Translations under genes and position numbers: made by a program
Notes under the pieces: generated by a model
Seen by the model: only the letters and a program-made list of their open reading frames with translations
Told to the model about the DNA's origin: nothing
The model's database searches: none
Assembly (NCBI GenBank): GCA_035455185.1
Contig: DATIFQ010000094.1
Coordinates: 1-21,996, forward strand
Direction of reading: 5' to 3'
From: JAEHDI01 sp035455185
Lineage (GTDB): Bacteria; Acidobacteriota; Terriglobia; Bryobacterales; Bryobacteraceae
DNA: 21,996 nt
Part shown: positions 8,023 through 21,996 of the stretch, piece by piece
Position numbering within the stretch: position 1 is the first letter of the stretch
Layout: each line of letters opens with the position of its first letter

Positions 8023-9168
8023 ATGGAAGCCCTCCGGCCCGAGACGCCCGATCAACTTGCCGAGTCGCTGATCACGGCTGCGTCCGCGGGTAGGACTATC
8101 ACCCTCGGAGGCGCGTTCAGCAAGAACGGGATGGCAGGGCCGGTCAAGCCGTCCGACGTGACGATTTCGACGACCGGCCTGAACCGGATCCTGCAATACG
8201 AACCGCGCGACCTGACCATCAGCGTCGAAGCCGGCATACGATACGAAGATCTCGCCCGGGCGCTCGAGGAAAACGGACAAATCCTGCCGCTTGACCCGCC
8301 ATTCTCAAGTGAAGCGACGATCGGCGGGATTCTGGCGGCGAACACGTGCGGATCATTACGGCGGCTCTATGGCACGGCCCGGGACCTGCTGATCGGAATG
8401 AAGTTTGCGACGCTCGAGGGCAAACTAGTCCAGTCGGGCGGCATGGTGGTGAAAAATGTCGCCGGGCTGGACATGGGTAAGCTATTGATCGGGTCGTTCG
8501 GGACGCTGGCGGCCATCGCGGTGGCCAATTTCAAGCTGGTCCCAAAGCCGCCGTGTTCCGGCACCTTCCTGCTCGAGTTCGAGGACGTCGCCCAGGCGAT
8601 GGAGACCCGCGACCGCATTCTCCACAGCGTGCTTCAGCCCACGGCCCTGGACCTGCTCAACGCCGCCGCGGCGGAACAACTCGGCCGCGAGGGATGTCTG
8701 ATCGCACTCCAAGCGGGCGGCAACGCTGCGGTGATGGAGCGGTACCGCCGAGAACTCGGCGCTGCACGCGCGCAGGACGAAGGTGAAGAAGCCAATTTCT
8801 GGACAGGCGTCCGTGAGTTCACGCCGCATTTTCTGAAGAGGAACCCGGAAGGCGTGATCGTGCGGGCCTCGTGCACGCTGGCACAGGTTCGCGAGGTGAT
8901 GGAATCGTTCACCGGTCCGGCTGTGGCGAGGGCGGCATCGGGTGTCTGTTACGGTTACTTCTCTGAGAACGGGGCAGCTTCCGAATGGATGGAGCGGGCT
9001 ACGGTGAACGGATGGCGCCCGGTGATCGAGTTCGCACCGGAATCGAAGAAGACCGGACTTGATCTGTGGCCTGGACCGGGAAGCGATTTCGATACGATGA
9101 AGAAGGTCAAGGGGATGTTCGATCCCGGGAACCTTCTGAATCGTGGGAGGCTTTATGGCCGTCTCTGA
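8023..9168 (+). CDS. glcE: Glycolate oxidase FAD-binding subunit GlcE
   Basis: This 381-residue protein belongs to the PCMH-type FAD-binding oxidoreductases (VAO family). The FAD-binding segment is clear: SSEATIGGILAANTCGSLRR (about 95-114), then GTARDLLIG, GGMVVKNVAGLDMGKLLIGS, and the C-terminal M-F-D-P-G-N-L-L-N-R-G-R-L. The short length (GlcD is about 500) and the partner glcF directly downstream point to GlcE, a subunit of the membrane-associated glycolate oxidase that turns glycolate into glyoxylate and passes electrons to the quinone pool. The ATG at 8023 is preferred because family members begin just before the P-x-x-x-x-Q-L-A-E segment. A GTG at 8002 in the same frame is possible, and neither start has a convincing Shine-Dalgarno. 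The stop codon overlaps the start of glcF by 14 bp. No glcD is seen in the window. Confidence 0.88.
   Translation: MEALRPETPDQLAESLITAASAGRTITLGGAFSKNGMAGPVKPSDVTISTTGLNRILQYEPRDLTISVEAGIRYEDLARALEENGQILPLDPPFSSEATIGGILAANTCGSLRRLYGTARDLLIGMKFATLEGKLVQSGGMVVKNVAGLDMGKLLIGSFGTLAAIAVANFKLVPKPPCSGTFLLEFEDVAQAMETRDRILHSVLQPTALDLLNAAAAEQLGREGCLIALQAGGNAAVMERYRRELGAARAQDEGEEANFWTGVREFTPHFLKRNPEGVIVRASCTLAQVREVMESFTGPAVARAASGVCYGYFSENGAASEWMERATVNGWRPVIEFAPESKKTGLDLWPGPGSDFDTMKKVKGMFDPGNLLNRGRLYGRL
9145..9150 (+). promoter_or_regulatory. Ribosome-binding site that fixes the glcF start
   Basis: GGGAGG lies four bases before the ATG at 9155, inside the last codons of glcE. It supports ATG 9155 over the in-frame GTG at 9143 and suggests translational coupling of the two subunits. 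Confidence 0.7.
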
Positions 9169-10459
9169 GGAAGTACGCAGGGACGCGCCGCGCCAGTTCG
9201 ATCTCGACAAGTGTGTGCACTGCGGGCTTTGCCTGAACTCCTGCCCGACTTATCGCGAGCTTCACCTGGAGATGGACTCGCCGCGCGGCCGCGTCTACCA
9301 GATGGTACAGGTGGCCGGGGGCGCCATGGCGATCGGGCCCTCGTACATCGAGCACATCGGCCTGTGCCTGGCCTGCCGTGCGTGCGAAACGGCGTGCCCG
9401 TCGGGAGTTCCGTACGGGCGCCTGGTGGAGGCAGCGCGCGCGGAGATCCGGGCAAGGATGCCACGATCCCCGGCGGTGGAAGTACTGCGCCGGTTCGTCT
9501 TCGAACATCTGCTTCAGTCCCCCGCTCTGCTTCAGATTGCAGGGGCGCTGCTATACGCGTATGAGAGAACGGGACTCCAGAGACTGGTACGGTCCTCAGG
9601 TCTCTTGAAGCTGTTCGGGGAACTGGGCGGTATTGAGCAGCTCACGCCGCACGCGGAGTGGCCGTTCTTCTTCCGGAACATCGGGCAGACGTTTCCGGCG
9701 GAAGGCACGGCACGGTACCGCGTGGCGTTCCATGCGGGCTGCATCGCCAACGTCTGTTTCGCGCGGCTCAACGAAGCGACCGTGCGTGTACTCCGGAAAA
9801 ACGGCTGTGAGGTGGTCATCCCGGCGGAACAGAACTGCTGCGGGGCGCTGCACGTCCACTCGGGTGAACGCGAGGAGGCGCGGAAGCTAGCCAGGCGCAA
9901 CATCGACGCGTTTCTGGCAGGCGGGTACGACGCCATCATCACGAACGCCGCCGGCTGCGGCTCGACGCTGAAGGAGTATCACGAGCTACTCGAGGACGAT
10001 CCGGACTACCGCGAGCGTGCACAACGCTTCGTCAAGCTCGTCAAGGACGTGAATGAGTTCCTCGCGTCGATTGAGCTGAACCGGGAGATGGGATCGGTTC
10101 CGGTAACGGCCACGTACCAGGATTCCTGCCACCTTGCGCATGGCCAGAGGATACGGATACCACCGAGGAAGCTGCTGGAAGCGGCGCCGGGATTGCGTTT
10201 CGTCGAAATGCCCCTCTCGGATATCTGCTGTGGAAGCGCCGGCATTTACAACGTGGTGCAGCACGAGATGGCGATGGCGATCTTGCGGAAGAAGATCCAG
10301 ACCGTGAATGGCACCGGCGCAGACGTTGTCCTGACGGCAAACCCTGGCTGCATGCTTCAACTACGCGCCGGAGTGGAACTGTACGGAAAGGGACAGCGCG
10401 TCGCGCACGTGGTGGAGATTCTCGACGAGGCGTACAGAAATTACAGCGCGGGCAAGTGA
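9155..10459 (+). CDS. glcF: Glycolate oxidase iron-sulfur subunit GlcF
   Basis: The 434-residue product carries two 4Fe-4S ferredoxin motifs near the N-terminus (CVHCGLCLNSCP and CLACRACETACPSG). Two cysteine-rich CCG domains follow (HAGCIANVCF...NCCGALHVHSG and YQDSCHLAHGQ...DICCGSAGIYN). This is the standard GlcF layout, and it is also seen in LutA and HdrD relatives. GlcF carries electrons from the flavin subunits of glycolate oxidase towards the respiratory chain. A GTG at 9143 in the same frame would add M-G-G-F; the ATG at 9155 is chosen because GGGAGG sits four bases upstream. The gene overlaps the end of glcE by 14 bp, so the two are surely one transcription unit. Downstream there is no T-tailed terminator, but a nested inverted-repeat structure follows within 15 bp. 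LutA-like lactate oxidation is the main alternative function, made less likely by the GlcE partner. Confidence 0.92.
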   Translation: MAVSEEVRRDAPRQFDLDKCVHCGLCLNSCPTYRELHLEMDSPRGRVYQMVQVAGGAMAIGPSYIEHIGLCLACRACETACPSGVPYGRLVEAARAEIRARMPRSPAVEVLRRFVFEHLLQSPALLQIAGALLYAYERTGLQRLVRSSGLLKLFGELGGIEQLTPHAEWPFFFRNIGQTFPAEGTARYRVAFHAGCIANVCFARLNEATVRVLRKNGCEVVIPAEQNCCGALHVHSGEREEARKLARRNIDAFLAGGYDAIITNAAGCGSTLKEYHELLEDDPDYRERAQRFVKLVKDVNEFLASIELNREMGSVPVTATYQDSCHLAHGQRIRIPPRKLLEAAPGLRFVEMPLSDICCGSAGIYNVVQHEMAMAILRKKIQTVNGTGADVVLTANPGCMLQLRAGVELYGKGQRVAHVVEILDEAYRNYSAGK

Positions 10460-10473
10460 GTGCGCGCCTACCA

Positions 10474-10550
10474 GGCGAAGACGAAGGGTAACCGTGGGGG
10501 CTAAGACGCACAGAACACCCTCCGAGGAACGGAGGATGACCCCCTTCGCC
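10474..10550. other. Nested inverted-repeat structure just downstream of glcF
   Basis: Three arms nest here. An outer GGCGAAG (10474-10480) pairs with CTTCGCC (10544-10550). An inner run GGGG (around 10496-10499) pairs with CCCC (10540-10543). An inner hairpin is CCTCCG (10519-10524), loop AGGAA, CGGAGG (10530-10535). There is no T-run on either side, so it is not a standard intrinsic terminator. It lies between the convergent ends of glcF (plus) and the second miniprotein gene (minus). It could be a bidirectional 3'-end structure or an independent structured RNA. It does not contain the conserved cores I would expect for TPP, cobalamin, SAM-I or c-di-GMP-I riboswitches. Confidence 0.4.
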
Positions 10551-10582
10551 GTAGCTACCGCGCGTCCGCCGGAATCCCTACG

Positions 10583-10684
10583 TTACCTTCCGCCCATCTT
10601 TCTCTTGCGCCGGCGCAGCAAATAGAGGGCGAGCATCGCCCCAGCGGCAATCCAAAGAACAGCGGAGAGGGTAGTGTTGTCCAT
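10583..10684 (-). CDS. 33-aa single-span membrane miniprotein, copy 2
   Basis: This small reading frame encodes exactly 33 residues: MDNTTLSAVLWIAAG, then AMLALYLLRRR, then KRKMGGR. It has a short polar N-terminus, one hydrophobic span of about 17 residues (L6-L23) and a strongly basic tail, predicting an N-out/C-in membrane protein. GGAGGAGG lies 11 bases upstream of the ATG, a rather long spacing. A TATAGT -10-like box (10709-10714) sits just before it, with no good -35. It has the same length as the gene at 10930-11031 and is identical at about two thirds of positions, including MDNTTL, the LWIAAG turn and LYLLRRR. Conservation of a duplicated frame with matching start, stop and ribosome-binding site argues strongly that it is a real gene. 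I recognise no named family and propose no function. Confidence 0.75.
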   Translation of the reverse strand: MDNTTLSAVLWIAAGAMLALYLLRRRKRKMGGR

Positions 10685-10810
10685 CAGATCTGTTGCCTCC
10701 TCCAAAGAACTATACTGCAATCCCCTCGGGAATTACCACTATTATTCGACGGGATCTTCGCGTGAAATCTGCTAATTTCTGATTGAGCCGCCCCGGCCGG
10801 AAGTTATGAG

Positions 10811-10855
10811 ACCGGGGCAGCTCCCCGGTTGACGCACCCATAAGGCAGGCGTCAA
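10811..10855. other. Two abutting perfect hairpins between the miniprotein genes
   Basis: ACCGGGG (10811-10817) pairs with CCCCGGT (10823-10829) around a 5-base loop. Immediately next to it TTGACGC (10829-10835) pairs with GCGTCAA (10849-10855) around a 13-base loop. The arms share T10829. GC-rich sequence flanks both sides. No T-run follows on either strand. The element is in the 245-bp spacer (10685-10929) separating the two miniprotein genes and would form part of the leader of copy 2 if read through from copy 1. I cannot match it to a known riboswitch. Confidence 0.4.
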
Positions 10856-10929
10856 GCTCGAACGGTCCGGTCCGGCGGCCGCGAATGGCACGGAGCGGGA
10901 CCCGGACAGATCTTGTAGTTGAGTCCGGC

Positions 10930-11031
10930 TTATCGTTCTTGCACTTTCCGAGAGCGGCGGCGCAGAAGGTACAGAGTGAGTACTCCTCCCGCGGCGATCC
11001 ACAGAATAGCGGCCAATGTGGTGTTATCCAT
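10930..11031 (-). CDS. 33-aa single-span membrane miniprotein, copy 1
   Basis: The frame encodes 33 residues: MDNTTLAAILWIAAG, then GVLTLYLLRRR, then SRKVQER. An excellent Shine-Dalgarno, AAAGGAGG, lies eight bases before the ATG. One hydrophobic span (about L6-L23) is followed by RRR-S-R-K, predicting a single-pass inner-membrane protein with its tail in the cytoplasm. It starts 62 bp after the cpaF stop on the same strand and may be cotranscribed with it; a 7-bp hairpin lies in that gap. The near-duplicate copy 2 lies 245 bp downstream. Most differences between the copies are conservative (A/S, I/V, A/G, R/K), as expected if protein sequence is under selection. It falls below usual gene-calling length limits, so it is easily missed. 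No characterised family is recognised; it lacks the processing motif of type IV or Flp pilins. Confidence 0.82.
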   Translation of the reverse strand: MDNTTLAAILWIAAGGVLTLYLLRRRSRKVQER

Positions 11032-11039
11032 CGTTTGTT

Positions 11040-11047
11040 CCTCCTTT
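11040..11047 (-). promoter_or_regulatory. Strong ribosome-binding site of miniprotein copy 1
   Basis: AAAGGAGG, a near-full match to the anti-Shine-Dalgarno, lies eight bases before the ATG at 11031. It is one of the best ribosome-binding sites in the window and is the main direct evidence that the short frame is translated. Confidence 0.75.
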
Positions 11048-11058
11048 CCCGCTAAACT

Positions 11059-11082
11059 GAGGCTGACTTTGCGGCCAGCCTC
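11059..11082. other. Hairpin in the cpaF-miniprotein gap
   Basis: GAGGCTG (11059-11065) and CAGCCTC (11076-11082) form a perfect 7-bp stem with a 10-base loop, between the cpaF stop and the Shine-Dalgarno of miniprotein copy 1. No T-run follows. It could stabilise the 3' end of cpaF mRNA or be a processing point that sets different levels of the two products. Confidence 0.35.
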
Positions 11083-11093
11083 TCCTCCTCCCT

Positions 11094-12461
11094 CTAACGA
11101 AGCTCCACGACGACCTGAAACAGCGAGGCGGGGAGTTGCACGCCCGCAGCCGCCAGCCTCTCGCTGAACTTTGGCCGGATGCCGGTGGCCCGAAAGCGTC
11201 CTTTGACTCTCCCGTCGTCTGCGAGGCCGGTCTTCTCAAACACGAACAGATCCTGAATCGTTACCTGCTCCCCCTCCATCCCGCAGCACTCAGTGATATG
11301 CGTCACCCGGCGGGAGCCGTCGGTCATTCGGGCGATCTGTACGAAAAGGTTGATGGCAGAACTCATCTGCTGGCGGATGGCGCGGATAGGAATGTTGGCA
11401 TTCGCCATGCCGACCATGGTTTCGAGCCGGCTGATAGCGTCGCGGGGCGAGTTTGCGTGGACTGTGGTGAGGGAGCCGTCGTGGCCGGTGTTCATAGCCT
11501 GCAGCATGTCCAGGGCCTCCTCTCCACGCACCTCACCGACGATGATGCGGTCTGGGCGCATGCGCAGCGCATTGATGACGAGCTGCCTGATCCTGATCGC
11601 ACCTTGGCCATCAATGTTGGCCGGCCGCGCCTCCATCCGAGCGACATGCCGCTGGCGGAGCTGCAGTTCGGCGGCGTCTTCGATGGTAACGATCCGTTCG
11701 TGTTCCGGGATGTGGCCGGAGAGGATATTGAGCAGAGTCGTCTTGCCGGCGCCGGTTCCACCGGACACGATGATATTCAGCCGGGCCTTGACGCAGGCGC
11801 GGAGCAACTCTAGCATGCCTTCGGTCAAGCTGAGATTCTTGACGAGCGCCTCGGCGGGCAGAGGACTGTGGCCAAAGCGACGGATGGACAGCAGTGGACC
11901 ATCCACCGCGACCGGGGGCACAACGGCGTTAACACGGGAGCCGTCCGCAAGGCGCGCGTCGACGAGAGGGGATGTCTGGTCGAGACGCCGCCCTACTCTC
12001 GATACGATCTTCTCCATCACTCGAACCAGATGAGCGTCATCGCGGAACTGGACGGCCGTTTCGTAGAGACGGCCCGCACGCTCGATGTGGACCATTTTCG
12101 GCGTAGTCACAAGGATGTCAGAGATGGTTGGGTCCTCCAGGAGGGGTTCGATGGGGCCAAGTCCGTAGACCTCCTCGAGTACCTGGTCGATGACGGTTTC
12201 CCTTTCACCGTTGAGAGGCAGCCGCAGGTCGTCGATGGCTCTTCCGATCGAGGCGCGGACCTCGGTTCGGGCGCGCTCGTTCACCATGTTGCCCAGTTGG
12301 TCGAGGTTCAGGGTATCGAGCAACCGAGTGTGGATGGCGATCTTCATCTCGATCAGATTGGCAGGAAGATCGTGCGGGCTAACCGGCGACTTTGAGGCCG
12401 CGGCGCCGACTCCCAGAATATGGGCTCTCGATTCGACCTGTGTTATTGGGGCTGCTGCCAT
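11094..12461 (-). CDS. cpaF: CpaF/TadA-family type II/IV secretion ATPase
   Basis: This 455-residue protein is a hexameric secretion NTPase of the CpaF/TadA branch, which powers Flp (Tad) pilus assembly or related secretion at the inner membrane. Visible parts are an N-terminal helical domain (about 35-110) with GLGPIEPLLEDPTISDILV, Walker A SGGTGAGKTT (233-242), TIEDAAELQL (Asp-box region), Walker B RPDRIIVGEVRGEEALDML (about 303-320), and the His-box GHDGSLTTVHANSPRDA (326-342). The length is typical. The ATG at 12461 has GGAGG seven bases upstream and a good promoter about 40 bp further. No tadB/tadC, cpaB, secretin or flp pilin genes are seen on either side, so within this window it is an orphan. 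It is followed by two miniprotein genes, and its upstream neighbour is the rpoC terminator. Confidence 0.93.
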   Translation of the reverse strand: MAAAPITQVESRAHILGVGAAASKSPVSPHDLPANLIEMKIAIHTRLLDTLNLDQLGNMVNERARTEVRASIGRAIDDLRLPLNGERETVIDQVLEEVYGLGPIEPLLEDPTISDILVTTPKMVHIERAGRLYETAVQFRDDAHLVRVMEKIVSRVGRRLDQTSPLVDARLADGSRVNAVVPPVAVDGPLLSIRRFGHSPLPAEALVKNLSLTEGMLELLRACVKARLNIIVSGGTGAGKTTLLNILSGHIPEHERIVTIEDAAELQLRQRHVARMEARPANIDGQGAIRIRQLVINALRMRPDRIIVGEVRGEEALDMLQAMNTGHDGSLTTVHANSPRDAISRLETMVGMANANIPIRAIRQQMSSAINLFVQIARMTDGSRRVTHITECCGMEGEQVTIQDLFVFEKTGLADDGRVKGRFRATGIRPKFSERLAAAGVQLPASLFQVVVELR

Positions 12462-12499
12462 TGTGGTTCCTCCAGGGCTCAGGGATAAACTCTAGACGT

Positions 12500-12530
12500 A
12501 TTATACGTACTATGACCGACCGTAAGTCAA
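12500..12530 (-). promoter_or_regulatory. Candidate sigma70-type promoter of cpaF
   Basis: On the minus strand TTGACT (12525-12530) precedes a perfect TATAAT (12500-12505) with a 19-bp spacer. The -10 lies inside ACGTATTATACGT (12496-12508), two 6-bp inverted arms around one base. The start point would be near 12493, about 32 nt before the ATG. The -35 overlaps one arm of the 26-bp palindrome described separately. Confidence 0.6.
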
Positions 12531-12552
12531 GGAAATTCTGGTATTTCCTTGA
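12527..12552. promoter_or_regulatory. 26-bp palindrome overlapping the cpaF -35 box
   Basis: TCAAGGAAAT (12527-12536) and ATTTCCTTGA (12543-12552) are perfect 10-bp inverted arms around TCTGGT. It is AT-rich against a GC-rich background and shares four bases with the -35 hexamer. That is the normal place for a repressor or a class-II activator site. As RNA it is not followed by a T-run, so a terminator is unlikely. Confidence 0.45.
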
Positions 12553-12643
12553 AATTTTACGAAAAACGAGGCGAATCAACCGAGGGATTACAACAATAGC
12601 TCTAGTACTTTAGATATATTGACCGTTCTCTGAGAGGGTCTGG

Positions 12644-12681
12644 AAAAAAACAAACGCCCCGCTGTCTCTTCCAACGGGGCG
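12644..12681 (-). terminator. Intrinsic terminator of the rpoBC operon
   Basis: Read on the minus strand, CGCCCCG (12675-12681) pairs with CGGGGCG (12655-12661) around a 13-base loop, and is followed directly by TTTGTTTTTTT (12644-12654). It starts about 30 bp after the rpoC stop. It is a textbook rho-independent terminator and separates rpoC from cpaF on the same strand. Confidence 0.9.
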
Positions 12682-12709
12682 CCTTTGCAAAGACTGAGTG
12701 ATGCCGTGC

Positions 12710-16930
<4,221 letters not shown>

Positions 16931-16935
16931 GGCTG

Positions 16936-16942
16936 CCTCCTT
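16936..16942 (-). promoter_or_regulatory. Ribosome-binding site that supports the TTG start of rpoC
   Basis: AAGGAGG lies five bases upstream of the TTG at 16928-16930, in the 63-bp rpoB-rpoC spacer. A near-perfect site directly before a TTG decides the start, as the first in-frame ATG is far inside the zinc-binding domain. Confidence 0.75.
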
Positions 16943-16993
16943 ATCAACTGAACCATCGGCCCGTCCGGGTCAACAGCTCGATGAATCAATGCA

Positions 16994-21298
<4,305 letters not shown>

Positions 21299-21420
21299 TT
21301 TGCACTCCTAAAAGCCAGACGGCAATGACCCGAAGGTCCAAGTTCAAGCACTAGCGGCCGCGGGCGGGCTAGAACGCGGGGATGACGGGCTGCCCACCCG
21401 ATCTATATAGCCCATAAGAA

Positions 21421-21441
21421 CGCCGCGCTGCGCGCGCGGCG
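21421..21441 (-). terminator. Attenuator-like GC-rich hairpin in the rpoB leader
   Basis: CGCCGCGC and GCGCGGCG are perfect 8-bp arms around a five-base loop. On the minus strand the stem is followed by TTCTTAT, a weak T-rich tail. It lies about 120 nt before the rpoB start. It fits a partial terminator between rplL and rpoB, but the tail is poor, so read-through would be high. Confidence 0.4.
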
Positions 21442-21510
21442 GGGCAAACTGGAACTCTTGTGATATGTGAGACGAGCGGTAATACGGACCGGAGTGAAGG
21501 CGCACGTACA

Positions 21511-21525
21511 CCTCGTGCGACGAGG
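21511..21525. other. Small hairpin in the rpoB leader
   Basis: CCTCGT (21511-21516), loop GCG, ACGAGG (21520-21525). The stem can extend through flanking GTAC/GTAC-like bases with small bulges. It lies between the promoter candidate and the attenuator-like hairpin, so it would be part of a structured leader. No match to a known ribosomal-protein binding site was recognised. Confidence 0.3.
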
Positions 21526-21629
21526 GTACGGACGCACCCAGCCCAGCTCCAGACAAACTACTGCCGCTTACGCAGCAAGAGTGATTCACAGGCGATAGTC
21601 CGGGCTCGACTCCGGTTGAGACATCTAAC

Positions 21630-21658
21630 AGTCTAGCAGACGTCGCCAGTGCGGTCAA
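21630..21658 (-). promoter_or_regulatory. Candidate internal promoter for rpoBC
   Basis: On the minus strand TTGACC (21653-21658, 5/6 match) and TAGACT (21630-21635, 4/6 match) are separated by exactly 17 bp. It starts about 90 bp after the rplL stop, giving a leader of about 325 nt before rpoB. It could supply rpoBC transcripts independent of the ribosomal protein genes. Confidence 0.5.
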
Positions 21659-21749
21659 ATGCCCCACCAAGGCCCGCTGCCAAGTACCTGGAGTGGAACG
21701 ACTTGTCCACCGGGTCCTTGCGCGGGCCGCGGATTGCCGGTTAGGAGCC

Positions 21750-21996
21750 CTACTTCACCTCGACCGTGGCGCCGGCCTCGACGAACTTCTTCTTGATCGT
21801 CTCGGCTTCTTCCTTTGAAATGCCTTCCTTGACGGGCTTAGGAGCGCCGTCCACGAGGTCCTTGGCCTCCTTCAGGCCGAGGCTGGTGACTTCGCGAACA
21901 GCCTTGATGACGTTGATCTTGTTCGCGCCGGCCGCCGTTAAAACCACCGTGAACTCGGTCTTCTCCTCCGCCGCGGGCGCAGCCGCCCCGCCACCC
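21750..21996 (-). CDS. rplL: 50S ribosomal protein L7/L12, C-terminal part (runs off right edge)
   Basis: The 81 visible residues contain an Ala/Pro/Gly-rich hinge (GGGAAAPAAEEK) and the whole globular C-terminal domain: TEFTVVLTAAGANKINVIKA, REVTSLGLKEAKDLVDGAPK, then the EAETIKKKFVEAGATVEVK end. This domain recruits translation factors such as EF-G and EF-Tu to the ribosomal stalk. The N-terminal dimerisation part, which binds L10, lies outside the window. Position directly upstream of rpoB is the conserved rplJL-rpoBC order. Confidence 0.98.
   Translation of the reverse strand, partial: GGGAAAPAAEEKTEFTVVLTAAGANKINVIKAVREVTSLGLKEAKDLVDGAPKPVKEGISKEEAETIKKKFVEAGATVEVK

Larger units (their letters stand above)
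21299..21749 (-). other. rplL-rpoB spacer / probable rpoB leader
   Basis: This 451-bp stretch has no credible gene. It holds a promoter candidate near its rplL end, two hairpins and the rpoB ribosome-binding site (AGGAG at 21305-21309). A minus-strand open frame of 108 codons inside it has atypical Ser/Pro-rich composition and overlaps these elements, so it is not called. In E. coli the same spacer holds an attenuator that reduces rpoBC relative to rplL, so a comparable role is reasonable. Confidence 0.6.

Noticed and set aside
9143..9154. GTG start adding four residues to GlcF
   Set aside because: The GTG overlaps the GGGAGG that serves the ATG at 9155, so it cannot be the main start.
10460..10930. 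Known riboswitch (TPP, cobalamin, SAM-I, c-di-GMP-I, ZTP) in the stem-rich spacer
   Set aside because: The paired stems are present, but I found none of the conserved core sequences of these classes on either strand. The CCGGGGAGC stretch is only a superficial likeness to the ZTP class.
21344..21670. A minus-strand 108-codon frame in the rplL-rpoB spacer
   Set aside because: It overlaps the promoter candidate and hairpins, is Ser/Pro-rich with no domain, and lacks a good ribosome-binding site.

Overview
The window looks like chromosomal DNA of a high-GC Acidobacteriota bacterium, most likely of the Bryobacterales/Solibacter type. The evidence is a 1160-residue carboxypeptidase-regulatory-like/TonB-dependent (Oar-type) outer-membrane protein, a secreted polysaccharide-active protein beside it, and a standard rplL-rpoB-rpoC cluster. 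The taxonomic call is inferred from gene style, not from a database search. There are no tRNA or rRNA genes, insertion sequences, integrases or CRISPR arrays.

Layout. 1-4033 (minus strand): an Oar-like TonB-dependent receptor followed 33 bp later by a TPR lipoprotein-like or secreted protein that runs off the left edge. 4209-5690 (minus): CoA-acylating methylmalonate-semialdehyde dehydrogenase. Only 39 bp away and divergent, 5730-7955 (plus) is a secreted protein resembling the exo-rhamnogalacturonan lyase/YetA family. 8023-10459 (plus): the translationally overlapping pair glcE-glcF, FAD and Fe-S subunits of glycolate oxidase, with no glcD in view. 10460-11093 is a 634-bp region that first looks empty. 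It holds two 33-codon minus-strand genes encoding near-identical single-span membrane miniproteins, plus strong inverted repeats. 11094-12461 (minus): a CpaF/TadA-type secretion ATPase with a good sigma70-like promoter and an adjoining 26-bp palindrome. 12644-12681: the intrinsic terminator of the RNA polymerase operon. 12710-21298 (minus): rpoC (TTG start) and rpoB. 21299-21749: a long rplL-rpoB spacer with its own promoter candidate and hairpins. 21750-21996: the C-terminal part of rplL.

How the genes fit together. The right half is housekeeping transcription and translation: L7/L12, beta and beta-prime in conserved order, probably one operon with an extra internal promoter before rpoB. The left half is catabolic: uptake receptor and TPR partner, polysaccharide-active enzyme, acyl-CoA-forming dehydrogenase and glycolate oxidase subunits. 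These are in several separate transcription units and need not form one pathway.

The two points most worth following up are (i) the tandem 33-aa membrane miniproteins downstream of cpaF, and (ii) an eight-cysteine, two-knuckle insertion in the N-terminal part of RpoB. The first half of that insertion has the same C-x-C-x12-C spacing and W-E-C-x-C-G start as the zinc-binding domain of RpoC encoded next door.
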